64,000 nt of DNA, taken from positions 62,001-126,000 of the forward strand of contig JAFSMS010000019.1 in NCBI GenBank assembly GCA_017447815.1. Reading direction: 5' to 3'. Made by a program: the position numbers and the translations under genes. How positions within the stretch are numbered: the stretch's first letter is position 1; the number at the start of each line of letters is the position of its first letter. Under the pieces are notes generated by a model that was given only the letters and a program-made list of their open reading frames with translations, was not told the DNA's origin and made no database searches. Shown in pieces: positions 33,183 through 44,200 of the stretch. The DNA comes from Bacteroidales bacterium. Lineage in GTDB: Bacteria; Bacteroidota; Bacteroidia; Bacteroidales; UBA932.

Positions 33183-35195
33183 ATGAAGAAAATCCATATA
33201 CTCCTGGCCATTGCCCTGCTGGCCGTTTCCTGCGACAAATTCTTTGACATCAATCTCAAAGACCAGGCGACTTTGGAAGATACCATGAGCCGTTCCTCCT
33301 CCGTAAGAAGGTACCTGGCCCATCTGTATTCCTATATTCCGCGGGACGAAAATACCCGAAACTACGAAGGCGGGACAGTCCTGCGCAGCGATGAATCGCT
33401 CAATGCCAAATCCCAGTACGAGACGTATTGGTACAAAGTGCGCCGCGGTGAGTACGGCCCTGACAACACCAATTCCGAATCCAATGCAAACTTCTGGAAA
33501 CGTTATTACGTAGCCATCAACGAATGCACCACCTTCCTGGACAATGTGGACAAAGACCAGGAAGATTCGCCGGAACTGGTACTGCAGATGAAGGGAGAAG
33601 CCCGCTTCCTGCGCGCCTATTTCTACTTTGTACTCCTGCGTCAGTACGGACCGGTCATCATCTGGGGAGACCAGGCGTCCGACCAGAATGTCCTGGCCGA
33701 GACCATGGACCGCAACACCGTGGACGAAAACTTTGATTTCATCGTGGGAGAATTGGACAAAGCCATCGAAGACCTGGCCTATGAGGTGAACGACTCCGGC
33801 CTGGGCTTGAGCCTCTCTTCCAACAAAGGCCGCGCCACCAAAGGAGCCGCCATGGCCCTGAAAGCAAGGGTTCTCCTGATGAGAGCATCTCCGCTTTACA
33901 ACGGACAGAACGGGACCGGCATGTACTCCTCCCTCCAGAACCACCGGGGAGAGCAGTTGTTCCCGGCCTACAGCGCCGCCAAATGGGACGATGCCGCTCA
34001 GGCTGCCAAAACGCTCATCGACATGGGACGATACACCCTTACTACCGTAAACGACGCCGGGAAGAGCGAGTTCCAGAACGCGGCTGCCTCTTACCAGACC
34101 GTCTGGTTTGAAGGCTGGAGCACCAACCGGGAAATCATCTGGGGCTGGTGGTACCGCGCCTGGGGAGACGAGTCGCTGGGCTCCGGATGCGACATTGCCT
34201 ATGCGGCCCCCGCCGGTGGAAAGATTGCCCTGGCCGGCTACTCATTGAACTCCCCTTCCCTCAAACTGGTAGATGCCTATCCGATGTGGGAGACCGGCCG
34301 TTACCCCATTCTGGGATACAACAAGACCGGCGGAATGCTGGACCTCTCCCGCCCGCAGGTGGATGAAGCGTCCGGTTATCAAGCCGAAGGCTGGACGGAA
34401 AACTACCAACAGACCGTGGACGTGGAAACATCATGGGCCCGGCCGTTCAAGGCGCACAATTCGACCGTTGGCCGCGATGCCCGTTATTATGCCAACTTCG
34501 TTCCCAATGGTTTCTGGTGGCCTTCTTCCACCACAAACAGCGGAGGGCCGGTCCGATTCACTTGCTATAATTCCGGGGAAGCCACGGCCCCCTACTCCGC
34601 CACGGATGCCTGCAATCGCGTCGGCTATGTATGGCGCCGCCTGTACAAAGCCAACAATCCGCTGAAGAATCTGGCCGCCGACTACCAGAGCGTCCGCTAT
34701 GTATATCCCGCCTTCCGTCTGGCCGAAGTGTACCTCATCTATGCCGAGGCCTGCAACGAGAAGACCAGCCGGGATGCCGAAGAAGCCATCCGGTATATAG
34801 ATATGGTCCGCGCACGCTCAGGCCTTAACGGCCTCCATGAAGCCTACCCGGAAATCGACTTCGGCAATGCCGACGGTGTTACCACCATCAGCGGCGTCTC
34901 CCGCACCGGCCGCGAATGGCTGCGCTGGTTCATCCTCCAGGAAAGGATGTGCGAGTTCGCCTTCGAAGGCCAGCGCCACTATGACATGATCCGCTGGCTC
35001 AAGGCCGAAGAAGAATACAATACGGAGAACTGGACCCTCCACATCACCGCTCCCACCTATGAGGAATCCTATGAACGCGTGAGCGATGACTATATCGGCG
35101 GAAGGGGCGTGTTCCAGTCAAGGGACTATCTGTTCCCGATGAGCACCAACCAACTCTCCGAAATGACCAACTATACCCAGAATCCCGGTTGGTAG
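33183..35195 (+). CDS. SusD/RagB-type glycan-binding lipoprotein
   Basis: A 670-residue SusD-like surface lipoprotein (signal peptide ending LLAVSC, lipid cysteine about residue 17). The N-terminal LRAYFYFVLLRQYGPV and the C-terminal RLAEVYLIYAEACNE, ERMCEFAFEGQRHYDMIRWL are hallmark segments. It forms a lid over the SusC barrel and binds the incoming glycan. It is longer than many SusD proteins (about 500-600), with aromatic-rich loops around residues 300-450 that could form the binding face. Only 2 bp separate it from the GH2 start. Confidence 0.94.
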   Translation: MKKIHILLAIALLAVSCDKFFDINLKDQATLEDTMSRSSSVRRYLAHLYSYIPRDENTRNYEGGTVLRSDESLNAKSQYETYWYKVRRGEYGPDNTNSESNANFWKRYYVAINECTTFLDNVDKDQEDSPELVLQMKGEARFLRAYFYFVLLRQYGPVIIWGDQASDQNVLAETMDRNTVDENFDFIVGELDKAIEDLAYEVNDSGLGLSLSSNKGRATKGAAMALKARVLLMRASPLYNGQNGTGMYSSLQNHRGEQLFPAYSAAKWDDAAQAAKTLIDMGRYTLTTVNDAGKSEFQNAAASYQTVWFEGWSTNREIIWGWWYRAWGDESLGSGCDIAYAAPAGGKIALAGYSLNSPSLKLVDAYPMWETGRYPILGYNKTGGMLDLSRPQVDEASGYQAEGWTENYQQTVDVETSWARPFKAHNSTVGRDARYYANFVPNGFWWPSSTTNSGGPVRFTCYNSGEATAPYSATDACNRVGYVWRRLYKANNPLKNLAADYQSVRYVYPAFRLAEVYLIYAEACNEKTSRDAEEAIRYIDMVRARSGLNGLHEAYPEIDFGNADGVTTISGVSRTGREWLRWFILQERMCEFAFEGQRHYDMIRWLKAEEEYNTENWTLHITAPTYEESYERVSDDYIGGRGVFQSRDYLFPMSTNQLSEMTNYTQNPGW

Positions 35196-35197
35196 CC

Positions 35198-37672
35198 ATG
35201 AACAGATTCCTTGCCATCCTATGCATTTCCATGCTTTCCGCCTGCGCCACACAGACGGAAAACCTCCCCCGCTGGCAGATGCGGCAGGAAGGGCAGCGCG
35301 TCTCATACGAGGTCACTGTTCCCTGCACGGTAGCCGGAGCCCTGGAAAGCGCCGGGGCCCTGGAATCGGGGCTTCGGGAAGGCATGCGATATGCATCGGC
35401 CGACCGCAGCCCTTTTGACCGGCCCTGGATTTTTTCCACCACTTTCCAAGCCATGAAAGGGATGTATCACATCCTTCGTTTCGAGGGGCTGAACTACTAT
35501 GCGGACATTGACTTGAACGGACAGCGCATTGCATCTTCCGACACTACGTTCGGAACTTTCTGCGTCCGTGAATTTGACGTAAGTAAACTCGTGGGGCGGA
35601 ACAATCGCCTGCAGGTTACCGTGCGACGCGCTGTCGAAGGAGACCTCAACCACGGTTACGTGGATTGGAATCCCCGTCCGTTGGACGAAAGCATGGGCAT
35701 CATCAGGCCCGTAAGCCTCATCTCCACCCCGGATGTCGAGGTACAGGATGTCTTCGTGAAGCCCGTTCTGGATCCTGCCAATCCGACGCAGGCTCGACTC
35801 GATGTCCAGGTGACACTGGTGAACCGGAGCGATCATGCCGTACAAGGAGAGATCCGCGGCCTGTTCGAAGGGGGCCAACTCCAGGAAAAAGTGCAACTCC
35901 GCGCCGGGGAAAGCCGTATATTCAACCTCTCGGCCCTGGTGGAGCATCCGCGCATCTGGTGGACCCGGGAAATGGGGACGCCGGAACTCTACCACCTGGA
36001 CGTGTCCTTCCTGAAAGACGGCATCACCTCGCACGGAAAGAAAGTCCGGTTCGGCATCCGCGATATCCAAAGCACGGTGGACAGCCTGGGGCACCGCCTG
36101 TTCCTTCTGAACGGGCGCAAGGTGATGATCAAGGCCGCCGGCTGGACCGATGACCTTTTCATGCAGGACACCCCTGAGAGCGTGGACCTGCAAATGCGCC
36201 GCGTGGCCGATATGGGCCTCAACTGCATCCGCTTCGAGAATGTCTGGAGCAAGGACGATGCCGTCTATGACCTGTGCGACAGCCTGGGAATCCTTTCCCT
36301 GGTGGGCTGGAGTTGCCAGTGGGAGTGGGAGAAATACTGCGGCCGAAAAGAAATCAAAGGATACGGATTCATCAACGACGAGGCTTCCGAGTCTCTGGCC
36401 GCACGGTATTTCCACGATCAGATTATCCGCCTCAGAAACCACCCTTCCCTCATCGGATGGCTGGGAGGAAGCGACCGCACCCCCAACTCCCGGCTGGAAG
36501 AGCGTTACCTGGCCCTGTATGACCAGTTGGACTATCGGCCTTATATCTGTTCTGCCAGCGGGCTTTCGGGTCTGCGGGGCCCTTCGGGGCTTAAAATGAC
36601 CGGCCCCTACGAATATGTCGGCCCGGATTACTGGTACTTGGATACCCGGATCGGCGGAGCGGAAGGGTTTAACTCCGAAACCGGTCCCGGCCTGAATATC
36701 CCGCAGGAAGAAACGCTTCGCCGCATGCTCGGTGAGGATTTATGGCCGCAAGGGCCCGCATGGGCCTTCCACTGTACGGCATCGGACAGCGGAATGAACA
36801 GTCCTGCCTATTTGAACGCCGCCATGGAAGGGCTGTGGGGGAAAGCGGAAGACCTCCAGGATTACCTCCGGAAGGCTCACGCCATGGATTATGACTCCGT
36901 CCGCAGCATGTACGAGGCTTTCCGTTGCAATATTCCCCGCACAACAGGGGTAGTACACTGGATGCTCAACTCTGCCTGGCCGTCACTATACTGGCAACTT
37001 TATGACTGGTATGGCAATCCTACCGCCGGTTATTACGGAGCCCGTAAAGGATGCGGTCCGGTGCAATTGGTCTTCAATTATGCCGACCACTGTGTCTGGG
37101 CTGTAAACGACGCCGTTTCCGCTTTCTCCGGGACAGCACGGATGCGCATCTACGATGCCGATTCCCGCCTCGTACGCGAAGAATGCCTGACACTTGAGAG
37201 TCACGCCCGTCGCCCGCAGATGCTGTTTGAAGACATTGCCGGCCCCTGCTTCCTGGCACTGGACCTCACTGACTCCGAAGGGAATCCGGTAAGTGACAAC
37301 TTCTACTGCCTTCCCTCTCAGGACAATCAGTATGCCTGGGACAAAGCCCAGTGGTGGGGAACCCCTATCGGCACTTACGCAGACCTTTCGTTCGTGACCC
37401 GGCTTCCGGAAGCCCGCATCCGGAAGGAAGTGTTGCCGTCGGAAGAAGGATACACCGTCATCCTTACCAATGAGTCCGATGTCATCGCCTATCAGAATAT
37501 CCTCAAAGCGGTTTCGGAAGACGGATCGCTGGAAGCCGAAGCTTTTTGGAGTGAAAACTTCCTCACGCTGCTTCCCCACGAAAGCAAAACGGTACATTGT
37601 CGGCTTCCACATGGGAAACCGGCCGTCAAAATATCCCTATCTGCCTGGAATAAAAAAACTACCATAATATGA
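35198..37672 (+). CDS. GH2-family exo-beta-glucosaminidase/mannosidase-like lipoprotein
   Basis: An 824-residue lipoprotein (MNRFLAILCISMLSAC) of glycoside hydrolase family 2, closest in its active-site signature to the exo-beta-D-glucosaminidase subgroup typified by Amycolatopsis CsxA. Asp426 in WLGGSD occupies the acid/base place (Asp469 in CsxA) and Glu494 in GFNSE the nucleophile place (Glu541 in CsxA). The intervening GPSGLKMTGPYEYV and YWY also fit. Plant endo-beta-mannosidases share this motif set, so substrate is uncertain. ATG 35198 follows the susD stop; the next gene overlaps by 4 bp. Confidence 0.82.
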   Translation: MNRFLAILCISMLSACATQTENLPRWQMRQEGQRVSYEVTVPCTVAGALESAGALESGLREGMRYASADRSPFDRPWIFSTTFQAMKGMYHILRFEGLNYYADIDLNGQRIASSDTTFGTFCVREFDVSKLVGRNNRLQVTVRRAVEGDLNHGYVDWNPRPLDESMGIIRPVSLISTPDVEVQDVFVKPVLDPANPTQARLDVQVTLVNRSDHAVQGEIRGLFEGGQLQEKVQLRAGESRIFNLSALVEHPRIWWTREMGTPELYHLDVSFLKDGITSHGKKVRFGIRDIQSTVDSLGHRLFLLNGRKVMIKAAGWTDDLFMQDTPESVDLQMRRVADMGLNCIRFENVWSKDDAVYDLCDSLGILSLVGWSCQWEWEKYCGRKEIKGYGFINDEASESLAARYFHDQIIRLRNHPSLIGWLGGSDRTPNSRLEERYLALYDQLDYRPYICSASGLSGLRGPSGLKMTGPYEYVGPDYWYLDTRIGGAEGFNSETGPGLNIPQEETLRRMLGEDLWPQGPAWAFHCTASDSGMNSPAYLNAAMEGLWGKAEDLQDYLRKAHAMDYDSVRSMYEAFRCNIPRTTGVVHWMLNSAWPSLYWQLYDWYGNPTAGYYGARKGCGPVQLVFNYADHCVWAVNDAVSAFSGTARMRIYDADSRLVREECLTLESHARRPQMLFEDIAGPCFLALDLTDSEGNPVSDNFYCLPSQDNQYAWDKAQWWGTPIGTYADLSFVTRLPEARIRKEVLPSEEGYTVILTNESDVIAYQNILKAVSEDGSLEAEAFWSENFLTLLPHESKTVHCRLPHGKPAVKISLSAWNKKTTII

Positions 37673-39672
37673 AAAAAGTAAGTTTATTCACCGTACTTGC
37701 CTTGCTGGTCATGGCCTGCGTTCCGGATGCCCGGAACAACGACATGGTACCGGACAGTTTCGGAACTACGGCAACAAATCCTTTGCTGCAGGCGTCCATC
37801 CACTCCGGCTACTACAAGATTGGTATCGCCAAGAATGGAAAAGGCCTCTCTGCAGCCAGCGCCCGCATCAGCCGCGATCCCGCCGACTATATGGCCGCAT
37901 TGGAAGCCTATAACCAGAAAAACGGCACTGAATACACGCCGCTGCCCGCTTCCTATTATACACTGGACAGGACCGAACTTCACTACAACGCCGAAGAAGT
38001 CGTTCAGGAAGTCACCCTGAACTGGGATCCGGAACTTGTCGCAGCCATCATGGGAGAGCAGACCAATTGGGTCATCCCTCTGCGTCTGCTGTCAAACGAC
38101 CTTTCAGTCAATGACAGCCACAGCTTCCTGATGGTCCGTCTCACCCGCTCCAACCTGTCCGTAAGTCAGCAGATGCAGGTGCGTTCCATCGACCGGAAGA
38201 ATGTGGAGCCCGACGCTTCCGGCCGACAGCCGGAACTGAAGGAAACCATTACCCTGGATTTGGTGAACAACAATCCTGTGAAGGGAGTCGGCCTCAGTTT
38301 CCCCGTAGTGATCGACAATTCTCTCATAGAAACTTTCAACGAGAGTCAGGGCAAGAAATACGAGCAGGCTCCGGAAGGGCTTGTGAACATCCTTACGCCC
38401 ACTGTCCAAATTCCGGAAGGTGGCACCAGTGCCAGTTTCCGCATCGTGTTGGACAAGGAGAAGTTGTTGGAAAACGGAAAGTTGAAAGACTTCCCGGCTT
38501 ATGTGATTCCCGTCCGGGTAAAACAAGAAGGACTTGAAGCCACTCTGAACGGAGAGCCCTTCGGACTGAAGGGCCTGTCCTACGGCAATATGGTCACTTA
38601 CATCACCGTCTCCTATGCCCAGAAGGGTATCTCAGGCATCACCCGCGAGTGGGGGCTCTATTCGGCTGGAAACGCTTGGTACAGCGGCCTGGACGGTTTC
38701 GCAGAAGGGGCCGACCGCACCATCGCCATGGATGACGATTTTGTCTATGTGGCCCACTCCAACGGAACGCCCGCCATCTACGCCCTGAGCCGCTCCAGCG
38801 GAACTTTCGTAAAGAAACTGGATGTAAGCCCCGCCGTGGGCAACGGCTGTACGTTCCCCGTCTCCTGCATCCGCATGGTCAGGAATCCCAAAGGCAAGGA
38901 CATCCTCACGTTCTGCTCCCTCAAGGCCGACAGTGACCAGGATCTCTTTGTCTATGCCTATGTGAACGGCACCGACGCCGCTCCCGTCCAGATTCTGGAC
39001 TACCTCCACGACAACGCCGGCGGGGCCGATGACTGGCGCCGCTACGGAGACCGTTACACCGTGGAAGGGAACTGGGACGAAGGCACCCTCTGGTTCATGA
39101 CCTGGAGCGACGGCGCCAAGGGGAAAGCCCTCGGCTTCCACCTGTCAGGCGGCCGCATCATCAACCCGGAAGATCCCGAAGACTACTTCGTGGCCAATGA
39201 TCCTTCCGGCATCAAGGACATCGTCCGCTATCCCGGCTGGTCCAACTTCCTGGTCACCCGGAGCGGCAGCGCCGGCACCTATCGGCCCGGAAATGCCGAC
39301 GGAAACGGCTGGACACAGCTGAACCTGATAGACAGCCTGCCCGAATATGCCCTGAGCTACGGATTCAACTTCTTCGATTTCCACGACACCAACTTCATTG
39401 CATACATGAAATTGGACGAAGAAAACGGCAACAAGGGCCGCCTGGTGGTCATTGACGACAACAGCCGCATTCCCGGAGACTTCCTCGCCCAGCTGAAGGC
39501 ACGCACCAACCTGAGGGAATTCCCCATCCAACATCCGGACAGCTTTGATGAAAAAGCCTCCCTTACCGCCGCCTCGTCCGTCGGTGACTGCGCCGTATGG
39601 GACATCAGCGGAAACACCTACATCGCCGTGCTTATGCAGGGCTGCGGGCTCAGCCTCTTCTCCCTACAATAA
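37669..39672 (+). CDS. DUF1735-containing surface glycan-binding-type lipoprotein with propeller-like C-terminus
   Basis: A 667-residue lipoprotein (signal peptide ending LLVMAC). Residues about 40-155 and 165-310 look like two DUF1735-type (BT_3987 N-terminal-like) immunoglobulin-like domains, common in SusD-neighbour surface glycan-binding proteins. The rest (about 320-667) is a repetitive propeller-like domain containing DRTIAMDDDFVYVAHS and FVYAYVNGTDAAP. Related features occur in the C-termini of the two lipoproteins at 45577 and 50747. It likely binds glycan at the cell surface. It overlaps the GH2 gene by 4 bp and shares one base with the next gene. Confidence 0.72.
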   Translation: MKKVSLFTVLALLVMACVPDARNNDMVPDSFGTTATNPLLQASIHSGYYKIGIAKNGKGLSAASARISRDPADYMAALEAYNQKNGTEYTPLPASYYTLDRTELHYNAEEVVQEVTLNWDPELVAAIMGEQTNWVIPLRLLSNDLSVNDSHSFLMVRLTRSNLSVSQQMQVRSIDRKNVEPDASGRQPELKETITLDLVNNNPVKGVGLSFPVVIDNSLIETFNESQGKKYEQAPEGLVNILTPTVQIPEGGTSASFRIVLDKEKLLENGKLKDFPAYVIPVRVKQEGLEATLNGEPFGLKGLSYGNMVTYITVSYAQKGISGITREWGLYSAGNAWYSGLDGFAEGADRTIAMDDDFVYVAHSNGTPAIYALSRSSGTFVKKLDVSPAVGNGCTFPVSCIRMVRNPKGKDILTFCSLKADSDQDLFVYAYVNGTDAAPVQILDYLHDNAGGADDWRRYGDRYTVEGNWDEGTLWFMTWSDGAKGKALGFHLSGGRIINPEDPEDYFVANDPSGIKDIVRYPGWSNFLVTRSGSAGTYRPGNADGNGWTQLNLIDSLPEYALSYGFNFFDFHDTNFIAYMKLDEENGNKGRLVVIDDNSRIPGDFLAQLKARTNLREFPIQHPDSFDEKASLTAASSVGDCAVWDISGNTYIAVLMQGCGLSLFSLQ

Positions 39673-41219
39673 TGAAGACCGCCCGGTACCAGTTTCTTTT
39701 CCTGCTTCTTCTCCTCGCTGTTTCCTGCGGGGAGAAGAAGCCTGTTGCAGAGCCCAGCCATCCGGCCGTAAAAGCCGAGCTGACGGAAGTCGGCGGCTTC
39801 CAGGCCAGTTTTCTGGTGAATACCATCGACGTCTCCCGGCTCCTCTACGGATATGGGACCGGGCAGACTCCCGCCCTGGACCAGACGATGGAAACCGAGG
39901 GGACCGGTGCCGTCCGGATTACGCTCGTTCTCAAAGACCTGCAGCCGGAAACAGACTACCGCCTCCGGCTGCAGGGAATCGGCCCCGACGGTACCGAAGG
40001 GTCGATAGTGTCCGTGGATTTCACAACGGGAGCAGGGCCTTCAGGCATGTACAGTTGGGAGAGGAATCGCGACAGGGCACCTTCTTTTGCCGATATTACC
40101 CTGGTGACACTGGGCACGCACAACCCCAATCCGCCCGCTTGGACCACCGAACGTTTTGCTTCCCACGTGCTGTACCGGGACCGGGACAACAAACCGCACT
40201 GGCTGTTTGACGCTTTCCTGTGCATTGACGGATGGGACGCCAAAAGAAACCTTTCCTACAGTATTACCTCCAACCGGTATTCGGCCATAAAAGAATCCTG
40301 GGAAGACCTTCTGGAAGCCTGGCTGGGGACAAACGGCGCCCTCTTGAAACTGGACCGGGCCATTGAAGATGCCGCCAGGGAACTGGGGGCACCGCCCAGG
40401 CCCCGTTTCGTGGTAATGACACTTCCCGACCCCATCATGTTCCAATACTTCCACGACAAGCATTCCTCCACTACTTATTGGGGCTCCGTCGATGGAAAGC
40501 AACTGGATTTTTCCAAGGTGGAAGACCAGGAACTTGCATACAAATGGTACATGGATGCCATCCGAAAGCGTTTCCACGAACTCCAGATGAAGCATGTGGA
40601 ACTGGCCGGCTTCTATATCCTTTCCGAGGAACTGCCTGTATCACCTTCCTTTTACAAGGCGGCCGGAGAAAGTTACAGCCAGGCCGACATCTGGAACAGC
40701 CAGTACAAGCGCTGGGAACAACTGATTCCCTGGGTATCGGCCTATGCGCATTCCTGCAATGAAGGGCTTTGGTGGATTCCTTATCACCTTGCTCCCGGCT
40801 ACCGGGTCTGGAAACAGTTGGGATTCGACTGTGCCTTTATGCAGCCCAACCACTACTGGGACACCGCCAACCAGCACCCCATGTCCAAAACCGTTACGGC
40901 CCTCAAGCGCTACAAGATGGGCATGGAAATTGAATTCGAATATTCTCTGGTTGCCGATGTGATGAAAGATGGCCGATGGGGGCCCGACGGTGCCGGAAAC
41001 ATGACCTTCACCCAGGCTGACATTCCCGCTCTGAGGGGCCGCCTGCGGGAATACTTCGAAGGTTTCAAGGAAAGCGGTGGCTATGGAACCCTGCCCATCG
41101 CCGTTTATTCCGGAACGGATGCCATGCACCAACTGGCCTCCTCCGACGACTCCGGAGACCGTGAAATGTACCACGAACTTTGCCAGTATATCATTGATTC
41201 TCCGCTCAAAGAGCCGTAG
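39672..41219 (+). CDS. DUF4855-domain lipoprotein
   Basis: A 515-residue lipoprotein (MKTARYQFLFLLLLLAVSC) with a fibronectin-III-like segment (about 25-125) followed by a DUF4855 domain (about 140-510). Characteristic stretches are PHWLFDAFLCIDGWD, VELAGFYILSEE, WWIPYHLAPGYRVWKQLGFD and MEIEFEYSL. DUF4855 proteins have a TIM-barrel-like appearance with conserved Glu and aromatic residues, suggesting a carbohydrate-active role, but I know of no defined activity. ATG 39672 overlaps the upstream TAA. It pairs with the larger DUF4855 protein 3 bp downstream. Confidence 0.78.
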   Translation: MKTARYQFLFLLLLLAVSCGEKKPVAEPSHPAVKAELTEVGGFQASFLVNTIDVSRLLYGYGTGQTPALDQTMETEGTGAVRITLVLKDLQPETDYRLRLQGIGPDGTEGSIVSVDFTTGAGPSGMYSWERNRDRAPSFADITLVTLGTHNPNPPAWTTERFASHVLYRDRDNKPHWLFDAFLCIDGWDAKRNLSYSITSNRYSAIKESWEDLLEAWLGTNGALLKLDRAIEDAARELGAPPRPRFVVMTLPDPIMFQYFHDKHSSTTYWGSVDGKQLDFSKVEDQELAYKWYMDAIRKRFHELQMKHVELAGFYILSEELPVSPSFYKAAGESYSQADIWNSQYKRWEQLIPWVSAYAHSCNEGLWWIPYHLAPGYRVWKQLGFDCAFMQPNHYWDTANQHPMSKTVTALKRYKMGMEIEFEYSLVADVMKDGRWGPDGAGNMTFTQADIPALRGRLREYFEGFKESGGYGTLPIAVYSGTDAMHQLASSDDSGDREMYHELCQYIIDSPLKEP

Positions 41220-41222
41220 TAT

Positions 41223-44200
41223 ATGAAAAACCTTCTTCTCCTCCTCTCCCTGCTGGGCAGCCTCACCTGCGGCCAGCCCAAAGAACAGGCCTATACCCCT
41301 AAGCAATTCCAAGACCTTGACCTCGTGGGCTACTGGCACCGCGAGCCCCACTCCTGGGATGCCCGGCGCTTCGCCCCGCACGTAAGTTGGCAAGCGCCCG
41401 ACGGAAGCGAACATTGGCTGTTCAAGGCCTTCCTTTTTTTGGAAGGCACTGACTGGATCCATCATAAAAACCTCTGCGTGGCGCCGGAAGGCCTTTCCGC
41501 CGACAAAGAAGTCTGGCAGTTCCAATTGAACCTCTGGCTGGGAGAAAGGGGAAGCGTAGCCTCCCTGGATGAAGCCTGCGCAAAAGTAGCGGAGCGGATT
41601 GGCGCCCCCCGGACCAAACGGCAGGTCATTATCGGCATTCCCGATGCCATCATGCTGGAGCATTTTGCCGACAAAACATCGGCCACGGACTATTGGGGAG
41701 CCCTTGACGGACGGACACTGGATTTTGCCGATGTGAACGACCAGATTGCCGCCTACCGCTGGTATATCGACGAAGTCCGCCGTATGTTTGACCGCTTGGA
41801 ATGCCGCTATGTGGAACTGGCCGGCTTTTACATTACGTCCGAAGACCTCCACCTTCCCTATGACATCGATGTAAACAGCCGATACAAACGGTGGGAGACC
41901 ATCATTCCGGCCGTCGCAGATTACTGTCACAGTGCGGGTGACGGTCTCTACTGGATTCCCTACCATCTGGCTCCCGGATACAAGTACTGGAAGCAACTGG
42001 GCTTTGACCAGGTTTGGATGCAGCCCAACTGGTACTGGGATCTCCGAAACGAGGGCCGGCATCCTTTCGAAAAGACCATCGCCGCCATCCGGGACTACGA
42101 CATGGGCGGTATGGAAATCGAATTCGAATACTCCGGAGTGCTGGACCAAATGCCGGAAGGCCGCATGGGGCCCGACGGACAAGGCCGACCCACTTTCTCC
42201 CGGGCCGATGTCCCCGCTCTCCAGAACCGGGTGCGCCACTATATGCAGGAGTTCAAGGATGCCGGTTTCTACGGCAACAAATCCATTGCCCTGTACTCCG
42301 GCTCCGACGCCCTCACCCAACTGGCTTCCTCCCCGGAAGCCTCCGACCGCGCCCTCTACGACGACCTCTGCCGCTTTGTTCTCGGGAACCGGGGAGACTT
42401 GCAGCGCACGGAAGTGGAAGTAGATGCCCGGGGACGCCTGGTGAAACTGGCCTTCGGCGGCCGCAACTATGCCGGCGGCGCTCCCCTCTGGCGCCTGTAT
42501 TACAACACGCCGGAACAAAAGGAAATCGAGATTTCCGGGGCCGATGAAACCCCGCAGGTCCGCCAGGTGGCAGACACCGTCTTTCTGGACTATGCCCGCG
42601 TGGGCGGCAAGGACTTCGGCCTTCACCTCCGCATCTGGACGGAAGGAACCCTGGTGCGCTTTGGAGTTACGGTAGAGAACCGGGAACCCCATACCATCAT
42701 CCGGGAACTGCAGTATCCCCTTGTGGGACACTTGCAATTGCCCCATGATTACAAATTGCTGACAACGCATACAGGCGGCCAGATTTTCGATAATCCGATA
42801 CACAAGATTTCGGATGTGGACGTGCGGCCGCTGTATATGACCCCCGCGCAGAAGTTCCGCCAGTACGACCTCCAGTACCCCCGGAATGCCGCCAGCAACT
42901 GCTATGCCTTCGCTGGGCCTTCTGACGGCCTGTACTTCGGCTCGCACGATGAGAGCCTTCAACAAACCTGGCACGGGCTCCGCACGTATCCCGACGAGGG
43001 AACCATCGGCCATGTAACGGAGGATTTCAAGCATTTGGAAGCCGGTTTCTACCGCTATCCCAACGCTATGTGCGGTGACCGTTGGAGCAACGATGCATCA
43101 GTGGTGGTGCCTTATGAAGGAGACTGGACCGCCACTTCCCGCATTTACCGCCGCTGGGCCGATACCTGGTGGAAGCACGCGGAAGTCCCGAAGTGGGTAC
43201 AGGACATGACTGGCTGGCAGCGAATCATTTTCAAGCACCAGTACGGAGAGTATCTCCGGAAATATACCGATCTCCCGGGCCGCATAGCCCGGGCGGGAGA
43301 TTCCGTAGGCTGCCACGCCGTACTGGCCTTCGGCTGGTGGAAGGAAGGCATGGACAACGGTTACCCGAATTATACGGTGGATGATACACAGGGTGGCGAT
43401 GAAGCATGGAAAAAGGCCATCGCCGAATACAGAGCCCTGGGAAACCGTCTTCTTCTGTACTACAATGGCCGGCTGATCGATGTGGAAAGCGATTTCTACC
43501 GTTCCGGCAGCGGCTCCCAGGTAGCCAACAGAGACAACACCGGGCGCGAATTCACCGAACATTACAAATTCACCGGCGAAGGCACGACCCTGGGCTACTA
43601 TGACTCCCGTACCTTCGTGATCGCCGACATGAGCAAGCGTCTCTGGCGCGACCAACTCATCGCCTGGGCCGACCGTGCCATGTCTTATGGGGCAGACGCC
43701 GTCTTCTATGACCAACTGGGTGTCGCTGAGGAGTTCCCGAACTGGGACCTTTCCCGCGAATATCCTGTGCAGGATATCTTCACCGGCCGATACAAGGCCG
43801 ATGCCCTCCGTGAAATCCGCGACCATATCAAAGCCCGGAATCCGGAATTCGCCTTGGGAACGGAATGGCTCTCCGACTGCACCAGCCAGTTCTGCGACTT
43901 TGTCCATATCGTGGAATTCACCGCCCTTCCGGAGAGTTTCCCGGAATGGTTCCGCTATACCTTCCCTGAAGTGATTTGGAGCGACCGCTGTGTCCGGGAC
44001 GACAACGATGTTCCCCGTCGCGTAAACAACACCCTCCTCAAAGGCTTGCGGAACGACATTGAAGTGTTCCGCTGCCGGGGGCTTATCGACGAAACGCCTG
44101 TCTATCAACAGCATCTGGCCAAAGTGAACGCCATCCGCCACGAATTCCCGGAACTGCTCCTGGAAGGCCGTTACACCGCGACGGACGGATTCATCTGCGA

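Noticed and set aside
40641..43034. A 797-codon open frame antisense to the two DUF4855 genes
   Set aside because: It crosses the boundary between two well-supported plus-strand genes and shows no family features.
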